NCBI RefSeq assembly: GCF_001721045.1
Contig: NZ_MDER01000086.1
Location: forward strand, 372,001-436,000
Origin: Paenibacillus nuruki
Lineage (GTDB): Bacteria; Bacillota; Bacilli; Paenibacillales; Paenibacillaceae
Length of the DNA: 64,000 nt
Direction of reading: 5' to 3'
In this document: piece by piece, positions 8,512-17,848 of the stretch
Position numbering within the stretch: position 1 is the stretch's first letter
Layout of the letters: each line of letters starts with the position of its first letter
Translations under genes and position numbers: made by a program
The notes under the pieces: model-generated
The model's database searches: none
What the model saw: only the letters and a program-made list of their open reading frames with translations
What the model was told of the DNA's origin: nothing

Positions 8512-9267
8512 TTAGATTCCTCCCTGCTTTTTCAAATAGGCAGTTGCCACACGATTAAAGCTACTTGCACTACACAAAGTCACTATCACAAAAAAGCAAA
8601 TAGATAATGCCAGACCCACCGGAACCACTTGTAGATTCCATAATGGGCTACCTACAGGCAGAGGCACTCCATTAGGATGAACACCTACGATTGGACTCAT
8701 CATACGAATAGACCAACTCCAAGGACTTATCCACCATTGCGATTGTGTCGCTAAAGCAATACCTAACAAAAATCCCCCTGCAATATTAACGACCAAAGTC
8801 ACCACAAATCCCCAACGTTTCGCAAGAAATAAACAAAAAGGAATCTGCCATAACGTAGATAGCCATAATACAGCACTAGCCTCTATGATTTTAATATACG
8901 ATATAGAATTGCCTGGAAGTACCATACTAATGACCATCATCATAACAACAAAAAAAGTCAGCATTATAAACATATATAAAGCGATAATAATCGTTTTGCT
9001 ATACCAGATCGTCGATAATGATACAGGCAACGTAAAGATTCCGTTATAGTTAGCTGCTTTTTGTTCTTTTTGATGAGACAAAGCACATAAAATAGCAATA
9101 GTAAGGGGAATAAATAAAATAGACCACCAATTAAATGTATTTGTGATTAAAAAAGATGGATTCATAAAAAAAGAAAACCCAATATTAAATAAAGGAACAG
9201 CAATCAATAATTTACGCGAAAAGGTTCTTTTAAATTTAAGGTTTTCTGATTTCAAATATTGCATCAT
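8512..9267 (-). CDS. lanE: Lantibiotic immunity ABC permease (LanE)
   Basis: A 251-residue permease with about six membrane helices (SILFIPLTIAILCALSHQKEQKAANY, TIIIALYMFIMLTFFVVMMMVISM, VVTLVVNIAGGFLLGIALA and a last GLALSICFFVIVTLC). The motif HQKEQKAANYNGIFTLPVSL after the second helix is typical of SpaE/MutE-type immunity subunits. It pairs with LanG over the LanF ATPase. Its start codon overlaps the lanF stop by four bases (ATGA), implying coupled translation; a second ATG directly follows and either could be used. Confidence 0.87.
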   Translation of the reverse strand: MMQYLKSENLKFKRTFSRKLLIAVPLFNIGFSFFMNPSFLITNTFNWWSILFIPLTIAILCALSHQKEQKAANYNGIFTLPVSLSTIWYSKTIIIALYMFIMLTFFVVMMMVISMVLPGNSISYIKIIEASAVLWLSTLWQIPFCLFLAKRWGFVVTLVVNIAGGFLLGIALATQSQWWISPWSWSIRMMSPIVGVHPNGVPLPVGSPLWNLQVVPVGLALSICFFVIVTLCSASSFNRVATAYLKKQGGI

Positions 9268-9980
9268 ACGACGACACCTACTTTCTGTCTGCTTTCTTTA
9301 ACCACATTCATAAATAATTGTTCAAGATCTTCATCTGGATTTACTATTCCTTGATAGCCCAAAATACCATCACTAATAATACCGATATGATCTGCTATTT
9401 GTTCAACTTCTGATAAAATATGACTGGACAAAATAACTGTAATACCTGCTTGTGGAAAAGAACGAATTAAAGCTCTGAGTTCTTGAATACCGATAGGATC
9501 AAGTCCATTTGTAGGCTCATCCAAAACAAGTAACGTAGGATGATTAATTAAAGCAATCGCGATGCCTAGCCGTTGTTTCATCCCCATCGAGAAATGTCCT
9601 GCACGTTTTTTGCGTGTATGCGTCATATCTACTTGCTCTAACACTTCAGCAATGCGTTGATCTGAAAGACCGAGCAGAGTAGCATGTACTTTCAAATTCT
9701 CATAGGCCGTCAAATTTTCGTATAGCGGAGGCGCTTCGATAAGTGCTCCAATCTGCTTTAAATCTTTTCGACTCCATGGATGTCCATCAAATATAATTTC
9801 TCCACCGCTAGGATGAAGTAAACCTGTTAGCATTTTTAACGTTGTCGATTTACCTGCTCCATTAGGGCCTAACAATCCAAAAATACTATTTTTTTGAACT
9901 TGTAATGAAACATCTATGACTGCTTTCTCTTTACCAAATGTTTTCTGAAGATGTTTAATTTCTAATAAAGGAGTTGTCAT
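9264..9980 (-). CDS. lanF: Lantibiotic immunity ABC ATPase (LanF)
   Basis: A 238-residue nucleotide-binding subunit. Walker A is GLLGPNGAGKST, the signature region HFSMGMKQRLGIA, Walker B LLVLDEPTNGLD and the switch His lies in SSHILSEVEQIADH. In place of the Q-loop glutamine is E82 in GALIEAPPLYENLTAYENL. This glutamate 'E-loop' is a described hallmark of LanF proteins and separates them from BceA-type pumps. With LanE and LanG it forms the immunity exporter that expels the lantibiotic from the membrane. GAGAGG precedes the ATG. It follows lanI by 44 bases with no terminator between, so lanI-F-E-G form one unit. Confidence 0.92.
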   Translation of the reverse strand: MTTPLLEIKHLQKTFGKEKAVIDVSLQVQKNSIFGLLGPNGAGKSTTLKMLTGLLHPSGGEIIFDGHPWSRKDLKQIGALIEAPPLYENLTAYENLKVHATLLGLSDQRIAEVLEQVDMTHTRKKRAGHFSMGMKQRLGIAIALINHPTLLVLDEPTNGLDPIGIQELRALIRSFPQAGITVILSSHILSEVEQIADHIGIISDGILGYQGIVNPDEDLEQLFMNVVKESRQKVGVVV

Positions 9981-10024
9981 GGTCTCTACCTCTCTCTTAT
10001 ATCTATCGTTTGACAGAAGAAGTT

Positions 10025-10510
10025 TTACGAATGTGTAATTAAAGTAGCACGATACAATTGGTGGTTAAATTCTACAATGATTTCTTCTTTGTCTTGTTTA
10101 TTTTGGGATTTGATACTATACACCGATCCATAGACCATTGGTTTTTTTTCTCTTATTTTTTTGGGATCTTTGTACACATATGGCTGTTTAAGTTCATTAG
10201 CTGTCCATCGTTTTCCATTTTGATCCACATAGTAACTTTGACTTATTGTTCCGATCAATAACCCTTTACTGTTGTTATCCACTTTGTTTTGTAATTGATA
10301 CGTTTTGTCTTCATATACAAACTGATCCACTTTTCCTTCATCAATCAATTGTTGAATAGTAGTCGTATGAGCAGAATCTGAATCCACAGTAAAATGTGCT
10401 GTTTTTTGCGTTTCTGTCACTACCTTGTGTGTGAATTCATCTATGCTTTGACATGCTGATAAAGTAAAAATAGCAGTCATTGCCAAAAAGTATAATCCTT
10501 TTTTGTTCAT
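10025..10510 (-). CDS. lanI: SpaI-like lantibiotic immunity lipoprotein
   Basis: A 161-residue predicted lipoprotein with signal MNKKGLYFLAMTAIFTLSAC and lipidated Cys20. Size (SpaI has about 165 residues) and position directly after the precursor gene and before lanF match spaI. LanI lipoproteins sit on the outer face of the membrane and protect lipid II or trap the producer's peptide. The mature part has a compact beta-type pattern, VDQFVYEDKTYQLQ ... GLLIGTISQSYYVDQNGKRW. Related spacing occurs in the lipoprotein at 48330-48710. An AAAGGAGAG ribosome site precedes the ATG. No TTGAT repeat lies upstream, so it probably depends on read-through from lanA past the stem-loop at 10545-10613. Confidence 0.8.
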   Translation of the reverse strand: MNKKGLYFLAMTAIFTLSACQSIDEFTHKVVTETQKTAHFTVDSDSAHTTTIQQLIDEGKVDQFVYEDKTYQLQNKVDNNSKGLLIGTISQSYYVDQNGKRWTANELKQPYVYKDPKKIREKKPMVYGSVYSIKSQNKQDKEEIIVEFNHQLYRATLITHS

Positions 10511-10544
10511 TGCTATGTCTCTCCTTTATCGAAAATTAAGATAA

Positions 10545-10613
10545 AAAAGCGAGTGAAGATAAAAGACCACTCCCCTAGAAATCTGGTTCGTATTCTTCCT
10601 CTCACTCGCTATC
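10545..10613 (-). terminator. Terminator or attenuator between lanA and lanI
   Basis: On the minus strand AGCGAGTGA pairs with TCACTCGCT followed directly by six T. The long loop contains a second imperfect stem (ACCA with TGGT, extended by GAAGA with TTTTC). Placed 70-140 bases after the lanA stop, it should end most lanA transcripts and let a fraction continue into lanIFEG. Confidence 0.75.
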
Positions 10614-10686
10614 TGATAGAGTATAATTCGGGAATGATATATTCTATCGCTTATGTGTATACATATGTATGTATACCTGTACTATA

Positions 10687-10857
10687 TTACTTACTGATAT
10701 GACAGTTACATGTTGCAGTTTGAATGAAACATGTTTGCAAAACACCAGTTACACAGCCAGGCGTACAGAAACTTTGACTTTTCCATTGTGGTTCGATTTG
10801 ATTCGATTGTTTAGGAGTTTGTACCAAATCAAGATCGAAATCATTAAATTTAGCCAT
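10687..10857 (-). CDS. lanA: Subtilin/ericin-like class I lantibiotic precursor
   Basis: Too short for many gene finders: 56 codons read on the minus strand from ATG 10857 to TAA. The first 24 residues are a class I leader with the FDLD box (MAKFNDFDLDLV) and the end IEPQ before W25. The 32-residue core starts WKSQSFC and contains CTPGCVTGVLQTCFIQTATC and the end NCHISK. Every Ser, Thr and Cys position of subtilin is kept, so the same five rings are expected (core residues 3-7, 8-11, 13-19, 23-26, 25-28), with dehydro residues at 5, 18 and 31. Against subtilin as remembered it differs at core positions 4 (Q), 6 (F), 15 (V), 21 (I), 24 (A) and 29 (H). AAAGGAG lies upstream with good spacing. 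A SpaR-type box and TATAAT precede it. Confidence 0.95.
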   Translation of the reverse strand: MAKFNDFDLDLVQTPKQSNQIEPQWKSQSFCTPGCVTGVLQTCFIQTATCNCHISK

Positions 10858-10889
10858 TAGGGTTAGCTCCTTTCCTTTGGGATACCTTT

Positions 10890-10921
10890 ATTATAAGAGC
10901 GATTTATCAAGATTCTATCAA
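10890..10921 (-). promoter_or_regulatory. lanA promoter with SpaR-type box
   Basis: On the minus strand TTGAT-AGAATC-TTGAT (10921-10906) is followed after 10 bases by TATAAT (10895-10890). No separate -35 is needed if LanR activates. The same repeat with the same 6-base spacing lies before lanB. The match to the (A/T)TGAT spa-box is from knowledge of subtilin regulation. Confidence 0.82.
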
Positions 10922-10947
10922 GATTTCATATATTTACTAATTTGTAA

Positions 10948-12282
10948 TTATAATGAAAACGCTTGATCCCACGGAGTCGCTTGCTTAAGTTCTAAGCCCA
11001 GTAAAGTTAGACATACCCCTGTAGCACCATCCAGCAACCCTACATAATCTACAGGGACTAACCCACTATTTTGGAAATGTTCATAGTTGTGAAATCCCAA
11101 CAAATACTGTTTATCATAAAACACAGTAATCATGTTTTTTAGCAAACTGATTTCTGCTTCAAAATGGGGTACACTTGACTGCCTATCTATCGTTTGTAGA
11201 ATTTGTAAAATGCCTGCATAGCCATGGCAAAATGTAGGTGAGAAAATACTGTGAATATCTTGAACCGTTTCTTTGAGGTTGGTAATTGCGAGATCGCTAT
11301 ATAATGGTTCCTCCAAGGCGTTGCCAGCATACCACAAAGCCAGTCCTATACCAGGATTCCCGTAACACCAAGCATCTCTTCTAAAGCTTTCTTCTGTTGA
11401 TGCATGCCCAGACTCAAATTCTTTCCAGCTAATAAATCCTTTCCAAAATAAATGATGATCTTCTTCACTAGCAAATTGTAATAAAAAATCTGCCATTTTA
11501 CGGATAGCTTGATCTTGTCCTTCTCGCTTAATTCCCTGTTTCCATGCTTTGGATAATAGTAATAATGGTCCTGAAATGCCATGAGATAATCCTAGATTGA
11601 AATTACCATCTGGATAGAGTTCACTTTCTTGTGCTGTAAATTGATGTGCAGAAGGAATATACCATCCTGGTACTTTTATGCCTTTCACTTCTTTGTCTTT
11701 ACTTAATTGGATCAGATAATCTATAACATTGATTTGTAATTGTTGAATACGTTCCTCTTCAGGATGCAATAATAAATAATTAGCAATTCCACTTAATCCT
11801 TCAATCACATCATAATCACTAATAAAAGCATCTCTTTGCTGACATTCTGTAATCATCAAAGGTACATGTGTGCATAAATAATCATCAATACGCTCAATAA
11901 ATTTATGATAGTATTGGAAATTTTGTGATAAACAAATAGCGGTTAAGCCAATTCCTGCTGCTCCAGAAAACATAGAGCTACTCTGGATGCCTTGCTCTGT
12001 TATTTCATTTACCAAAATAGATAAATATTGATGCCCTAGTTGATCCCAACCTTCTTCTGGGAAATGAGCATTTAATTCAGCATACAACATACATACACCG
12101 GGTATACCATGACTTAATGTAAGAGGATTCCACGGATTGACATGTTGACCATTCAAAGATAACTGTTGACGAGGGTGATTAACTACTTGTAGTAAAGCAT
12201 CGTATTGCTTCATACGAATAGCTATATTTTTAACGGTAGAAACAATATCAAATTGGATCTCAGTTACAGTGCTTCTTTCCAT
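10948..12282 (-). CDS. lanC: Lantibiotic cyclase (LanC)
   Basis: A 444-residue zinc enzyme that joins cysteine thiols to the dehydrated residues made by LanB, forming the lanthionine rings; SpaC has a similar length. Zinc ligands are visible as C306 in DAWCYGNPGIG and C352-H353 in PTFCHGYAG. H234 in GLSHGISGP matches the proposed acid/base histidine of NisC. The repeated glycine motifs of the alpha/alpha barrel (LSHGIPGV, FSGAAGIG, IEGLSGIA, LDGATGVC) are all present. The ATG at 12282 has AAAGGGGG upstream and lies 19 bases inside the end of lanT, so the two are translationally linked. It ends 91 bases before lanA, with the lanA promoter between. Confidence 0.95.
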   Translation of the reverse strand: MERSTVTEIQFDIVSTVKNIAIRMKQYDALLQVVNHPRQQLSLNGQHVNPWNPLTLSHGIPGVCMLYAELNAHFPEEGWDQLGHQYLSILVNEITEQGIQSSSMFSGAAGIGLTAICLSQNFQYYHKFIERIDDYLCTHVPLMITECQQRDAFISDYDVIEGLSGIANYLLLHPEEERIQQLQINVIDYLIQLSKDKEVKGIKVPGWYIPSAHQFTAQESELYPDGNFNLGLSHGISGPLLLLSKAWKQGIKREGQDQAIRKMADFLLQFASEEDHHLFWKGFISWKEFESGHASTEESFRRDAWCYGNPGIGLALWYAGNALEEPLYSDLAITNLKETVQDIHSIFSPTFCHGYAGILQILQTIDRQSSVPHFEAEISLLKNMITVFYDKQYLLGFHNYEHFQNSGLVPVDYVGLLDGATGVCLTLLGLELKQATPWDQAFSL

Positions 12283-14102
12283 TCCGTTTCCCCCTTTGTA
12301 TCAATTTCATAATTTTCTGACTCATACATGTGTTTATAAATAGCGCAGTTTTGCATCAAGTGATCATGTTTCCCCTGCCCTACCACTTTTCCTTGATCCA
12401 TCACAATAATTCGATCTGCTTGTTGAGCGGCAATAAGTCGATGTGAAATAAAGATTCCTATTTTTTCTCGCGATAATCTAAAGAATGTATCAAATGTTTC
12501 TTTTTCTGCTATAGGATCAAGTGCAGCACTAGGTTCATCTAGAATATAGAGAGACGCTTCTCTGAAATAGGTTCGTGCTAAAGCTACCTTTTGCCATTGT
12601 CCTCCTGATAATTGTCGACCGTCATCAAACCACAATCCTAATTGAGTATCTAAGTCGTATTCTGAGTGATTTTTTAAAAAATCAGCTCGAACGTTATTAA
12701 GTGATTTTTTAATCTGATCGGTTTGATCTATTTTTGTGATTTGGCCAAATCCTATATTCTCTTGTAGTGTCATTTCATACTTCATATAGTCTTGAAATAA
12801 TACAGCCATTTGTTGCATATAACTTTCTTGATGAAGGTTTTTGATTGAAATATCGTTTAATTTGATATCTCCCTCTTGAGTTTGATACAGACCTGCCAGT
12901 AGTTTAATTAATGTACTTTTTCCAGAACCGTTAGGTCCTACAATTGCGACTCGTTCTCCAGCACGAAAAGATAATTCTACGTTTTGCAGAGATAATTGTT
13001 CGCTACTCGGATATTGAAAGCTTACATTTTGGATATCTACTGCATAAATAGGCTTTTCTAATCGTTGTGTCGTTTGATCGTCATTGGTATGTTCTTCTCT
13101 GTACTCTAGAAATTCAAATAATTGATTCATATACAAATTGCTATTATAGATCGAATAAATATTGTTAATAATGCTCTGTGAATTGCTTTGGACTAAACCT
13201 ACAGAGCGAATATAACTTAGCACATTACCTACCATAATCTTTCCTGTATAGGCTGCCAAAATAGCAACCACAATCACAATCGCCCCTACGATTTGTACAA
13301 GTACTTCATAGATCAGATTAAAAATCGTTTTTTTGCGCAAAATATACGTATCTTGAGCCATAAATTTCTTTTTAATATTCCAATACCCTTCCAATATATA
13401 ATCTTTCAAACGATACAATTTCACTTCTTTAAATGAAAAATCATGAGTCAAAATATAATTCAAATACCATGAGCGTCTTTCTTCTCCTGTACGCTTCCAT
13501 TGCATAAAGAACTCCTGTTGACCTATTCTCAGAAAATAAAATAGTGAGATCACAGGCACAAGTAGCATTAACATCGACATCGTAGGATTCCACACCATCA
13601 AAAAAGTCAGTGCAGATATGAGCGTAACTATGGCAGTAATCATCGTAATAGCCGATTGAAAAATCTGATAAGGTTTGTATGCGACTTCTCTAGTGATACG
13701 CTCTAACTTGTCATAGACTTCAGGATTTTCGAAATCTTCCAGCGATAATTTACTACTTTTTTCCATAATGACGTAATTTAGTTTGTAATTCATACTGAAC
13801 TGAAACTTAGTATTATAATATTCTGAGATTTGCGAAATAATATCCGAGAAAAAAGAAACAGCAATATAGATGCAGAAAATTATAAGAACTGTTTTGAGTT
13901 CTGTCTGAATACGAACTAAAGAGTTAATTAATTCCTGAGATACATATAACGAAATGATAGGAATAATACCTGTAATCAAACTCAGTATCACAATTTTAAT
14001 AAAGAGTTTTTTTTCCATTTTAAATACTAGACTCAATGTTTTGGGCATTTGACAGAGTGTAGAAATGATATCTTTAAAATGAAGTTGCTCTTTTACTTCC
14101 AT
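12264..14102 (-). CDS. lanT: Lantibiotic ABC exporter (LanT)
   Basis: A 612-residue half-transporter, close in size to SpaT. Residues 1-330 hold about six membrane helices; the ATPase domain follows with Walker A GPNGSGKST (K395), signature LSGGQ (498-502), Walker B YILDEPSAALD and the switch in ISHR. It works as a homodimer that exports the modified precursor with its leader still attached. The chain starts directly with the membrane domain and has no C39 peptidase, as expected for class I; leader removal must happen elsewhere. The ATG overlaps the end of lanB by 10 bases and has AGAAGGG upstream. It overlaps lanC downstream, so lanB-T-C form one transcription unit. Confidence 0.95.
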   Translation of the reverse strand: MEVKEQLHFKDIISTLCQMPKTLSLVFKMEKKLFIKIVILSLITGIIPIISLYVSQELINSLVRIQTELKTVLIIFCIYIAVSFFSDIISQISEYYNTKFQFSMNYKLNYVIMEKSSKLSLEDFENPEVYDKLERITREVAYKPYQIFQSAITMITAIVTLISALTFLMVWNPTMSMLMLLVPVISLFYFLRIGQQEFFMQWKRTGEERRSWYLNYILTHDFSFKEVKLYRLKDYILEGYWNIKKKFMAQDTYILRKKTIFNLIYEVLVQIVGAIVIVVAILAAYTGKIMVGNVLSYIRSVGLVQSNSQSIINNIYSIYNSNLYMNQLFEFLEYREEHTNDDQTTQRLEKPIYAVDIQNVSFQYPSSEQLSLQNVELSFRAGERVAIVGPNGSGKSTLIKLLAGLYQTQEGDIKLNDISIKNLHQESYMQQMAVLFQDYMKYEMTLQENIGFGQITKIDQTDQIKKSLNNVRADFLKNHSEYDLDTQLGLWFDDGRQLSGGQWQKVALARTYFREASLYILDEPSAALDPIAEKETFDTFFRLSREKIGIFISHRLIAAQQADRIIVMDQGKVVGQGKHDHLMQNCAIYKHMYESENYEIDTKGETEWKEAL

Positions 14103-17100
14103 AATAGATTCCCTTCTGTCTTTTGATATCTTTGGGCATACAGCGTATGAGCGACTAAATTCATAATCTTATATTCTAATTCTCGATCCGTCCCTAACAA
14201 ACGATTGCAGTGTAGATGAACAATACTCGAAATAATCTCTTCAAAACTAGTCGTCACTACAGCTTGTTGTTGCATCAGCTGTACATAATTCATAACAGCC
14301 GATTGACGTAAATCTAAAATAGAAAGTAATTGTTGACCGTCAGCAGTTTGTGCTAATGTTCTCCAATTCTGATCGGCATTACATAGTTGAAGATACTTTT
14401 CTTTATTTTCTTTAAATTCTTGGCGATATCGATTGTGATCTGTATTAAGCTGGATCAAACTCAATTGATTTTCAAAGTTCAAGCCTGCTTGCTCTAAATA
14501 TTTAATAATAGAAATCATAGCGATTAACTCAATATCGATATCTAACTGTTTGGTACGCACAGCACCAATTAATTGTTCTACAACGATACTGTCGATACAG
14601 AATATATCCTCAGCCGCACTAATTAGGGCTATTCCCCCATACCGTTCGATTTCACGATCATAGGATCCAATAACAAAATCAGAAATGATATCGCGCTGTT
14701 GCAACTGCTGTAACCAGGCAAGTATACTCGGGAAAATTTCAAATAAATTCTGAGTATGACTATTTATTCGCAATCGAATATGAGGTTTGGGGTCCATATA
14801 TCTCATAAAAAAGTGTTTGGTATCATAAGTCTGATTTAATTCAGTAAAAAAACGATCCATTTCAAAAGCAATTAATTCTTGTTCACGTGATTGTTTACCG
14901 TACAATTTAACAAATAGCCATTCATCAAATGGTATTTTTATCCGTTCATGTAACTCAATCATTTGCATATCACGAATAGGTATTGTTCTAGTCGGCTCCG
15001 GCTCCACCTTAAGAAGAGGAACAACAATTTCTGCAACGTAATACTGCTCATGTTGATCTTGGATTAAATTACTATTTTGCTCAACAGCTACAAGATGTAG
15101 TGCATGATCTTGCGTTTTTTTGACTTCAGCAAATAAAATGTGCATTGCTTGTTGATTAGAAGTATCAATAAAAAGGCGATGATCTGAATTGGCTATATAA
15201 AATTGTTGAGGAATATCAAATTTGTGTTGAAATTCAGCAAACTGTTTTAAAAAGTTTTCACAACTGGTCTTATCTGTCATTTCCAGATCGCGTTGTGTGA
15301 TATACCATTGTTCACTCGATAAAACAATGTCGTTGTATTTGATCTCAGGTACATATTTAAAATCTTGATATAACTCTACCCATACAAATTTGTTCCATTG
15401 ACGCTTACCATGTTCATTCATTTCTTGTAAAAAGCGAATCGCATTACTACTCATTAATGGATTTAACATATTATTTGATTCGAATACGACAATATCTCCT
15501 GATTGGCAATCACGAGCATAAAAAACATTTTGATTGATTCCGATTCGAATATCTTCTAGTCTCACTTCATCCGATGATGATTTGGAGCTATTTGTAAATA
15601 AAGACATTTCTTTATTCCGATAACTCGCATTCCGAGTGACATTACCTGAACGCATCTGATTAGGAACAAAACTCAATTCGCATAATGTGCTATTGCCGTT
15701 ACGAACTCTTAATTCTTCTTGATGCAAATTTTCTAATGTATCCGTAATTTGCGAAGATAAATAAGAGAAGCGTCCAAATGTTTTGCCTGCTAAAATAGAG
15801 CCTACATTAGGACCTAAATGTAACACTGGATGATGATTATGCTGTTTGACGATAAAATTAAGTTCTAAAGAAACAGGCACCTCTTGCGGATCAATATTCT
15901 GATCTAAATATTGTTTGAATTGCGAATCATTTAATTGAATAGCGTGTTTATTTTGAACAGCTTCCCAATATTTTAATAAAAAGAAATTTTTGAGTTGTGC
16001 AGAATATTGGTCATTAAGATGTACATTTTCATAAAAATCATTGGCAGGTTGCTGGTAAGATACAGGTGCACCAATTCCAGAACTGGTATCTAACATTTCC
16101 ATCAAAGGAATCTCACGATCAATTCCATACTTCTCTATAAATTTGTTTTTGTATTCTTCTAAATAAGTCGATTGCTTGGCAAATGGAGCAGCTAATCGGG
16201 TAAGCGTGCTTGCAAGTTCATTAATCGTTTGCGCCAGATTTTCATCTATAGTGATATGCTCATCTGCTAATCCTAAATCGACTTGTAAAGGTGAAGTAGA
16301 CTTCATCACTTGGTTCATTTGCTGGATCAACTGTATGTATAGATGTTCTCCTTCTCCCAAAGGAAGATGGTTATATACCTCAATCTGTGATTGAATATCT
16401 TGTAGCTGTTCTAACCACAGCGGTGCAATATTGCTTGCCTGGAGTTGATCGATAACATATTGATATTGATCGTCCACAGTTAAAGGCGGTCGCACATTAG
16501 AAATTAAAAATTCTTTATTGATGAGTTCCATCAAATACATTTTTATTCGATCCACTGGTGTATCTGGATAGTGCGCTTGTAATAAAGTAGAGATTTGCTC
16601 AAAACTCATTAATTGTTGACAGTGTTGATGTAACAACAAAAAGACAGGTGTGGCTCGAATATGAATTTCCTCGGATTGGTTATCTGTACTGTATAATAAG
16701 AAAGCACGATCTCCTTTTAAATAACAAGCTGGATTTAATTTAAAATTCATTTGATCGGCATGCTCTTTTTCTATTTTTTGAATACAACGAAAAAGCCACT
16801 CTAAATCGACTCGTGCTTTTTTGTAAAAGGTACTTTGATCAAATTTCCAGTGATTATGAGAATCAAATGAACCTACACCTACTGCGGAAAATAACCCAAA
16901 TGGAGTTGTACGTGTAGATCGACGATTAGCATACTTAGCGATAGCTAGAATAAAATTCCGTTTCTTCTTAGCAGATAATTTTTCAGGAGAATTCAAATAA
17001 ATATGGATAGTATCATATAATGTTTTGCTGGATATCAAAATTTGTTCTCTAAATAATGGATTTTGGCATAAGTCTTTCAACCAAATTTCCTGTTCATCCG

Positions 17101-17179
17101 GTTGAAGTTCTGCACTCGAATTAGGGGAAAGTGGAATACGGATCATATATTTGTTAATGTGATGATAGAGATTATCCAT
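14093..17179 (-). CDS. lanB: Lantibiotic dehydratase (LanB)
   Basis: A 1028-residue dehydratase, virtually the length of SpaB (about 1030). The N-terminal glutamylation domain (about residues 45-690) uses glutamyl-tRNA to activate Ser and Thr; RRSTRTTPFGLFSAVGVGSF near residue 90 is the conserved entry of that domain. The C-terminal elimination domain (about 745-1010) starts near DEWLFVKLYG and holds FFMRYMDPKPHIRLRI. It acts in the cytoplasm on Ser/Thr of the precursor in a complex with LanC and LanT. The ATG has AGAGAGG eight bases upstream. It is the first gene of the cluster and carries its own SpaR-type box. The coding sequence looks more A/T-rich than the flanking genes, which would fit acquisition of the cluster. 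Confidence 0.95.
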   Translation of the reverse strand: MDNLYHHINKYMIRIPLSPNSSAELQPDEQEIWLKDLCQNPLFREQILISSKTLYDTIHIYLNSPEKLSAKKKRNFILAIAKYANRRSTRTTPFGLFSAVGVGSFDSHNHWKFDQSTFYKKARVDLEWLFRCIQKIEKEHADQMNFKLNPACYLKGDRAFLLYSTDNQSEEIHIRATPVFLLLHQHCQQLMSFEQISTLLQAHYPDTPVDRIKMYLMELINKEFLISNVRPPLTVDDQYQYVIDQLQASNIAPLWLEQLQDIQSQIEVYNHLPLGEGEHLYIQLIQQMNQVMKSTSPLQVDLGLADEHITIDENLAQTINELASTLTRLAAPFAKQSTYLEEYKNKFIEKYGIDREIPLMEMLDTSSGIGAPVSYQQPANDFYENVHLNDQYSAQLKNFFLLKYWEAVQNKHAIQLNDSQFKQYLDQNIDPQEVPVSLELNFIVKQHNHHPVLHLGPNVGSILAGKTFGRFSYLSSQITDTLENLHQEELRVRNGNSTLCELSFVPNQMRSGNVTRNASYRNKEMSLFTNSSKSSSDEVRLEDIRIGINQNVFYARDCQSGDIVVFESNNMLNPLMSSNAIRFLQEMNEHGKRQWNKFVWVELYQDFKYVPEIKYNDIVLSSEQWYITQRDLEMTDKTSCENFLKQFAEFQHKFDIPQQFYIANSDHRLFIDTSNQQAMHILFAEVKKTQDHALHLVAVEQNSNLIQDQHEQYYVAEIVVPLLKVEPEPTRTIPIRDMQMIELHERIKIPFDEWLFVKLYGKQSREQELIAFEMDRFFTELNQTYDTKHFFMRYMDPKPHIRLRINSHTQNLFEIFPSILAWLQQLQQRDIISDFVIGSYDREIERYGGIALISAAEDIFCIDSIVVEQLIGAVRTKQLDIDIELIAMISIIKYLEQAGLNFENQLSLIQLNTDHNRYRQEFKENKEKYLQLCNADQNWRTLAQTADGQQLLSILDLRQSAVMNYVQLMQQQAVVTTSFEEIISSIVHLHCNRLLGTDRELEYKIMNLVAHTLYAQRYQKTEGNLLWK

Positions 17180-17255
17180 ATATTCTACCTCTCTTTCTAT
17201 ATTGTGAGATTATAATTTGTATATACTGGTAATCTATAGGATAGAGTTCATAAAC

Positions 17256-17287
17256 ATGCTAAATTATAAATATCAAGTAATTATCAA
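17256..17287 (-). promoter_or_regulatory. lanB promoter with SpaR-type box
   Basis: TTGAT-AATTAC-TTGAT on the minus strand (17287-17272) has the same 6-base spacing as the lanA box. At the same 10-base distance lies TAGCAT (17261-17256), a weak -10; a TATAAT begins only three bases after the box and is probably too close. It drives lanBTC. Confidence 0.75.
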
Positions 17288-17319
17288 GATAGGTAAAAAT
17301 CATTTAAACTATTTTTTAA

Positions 17320-17841
<522 letters not shown>

Positions 17842-17848
17842 TTAATCA

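Noticed and set aside
10669-10860. A 63-codon plus-strand frame with several Cys
   Set aside because: It is antisense to lanA, which has leader, ribosome site and SpaR-type box on the other strand.
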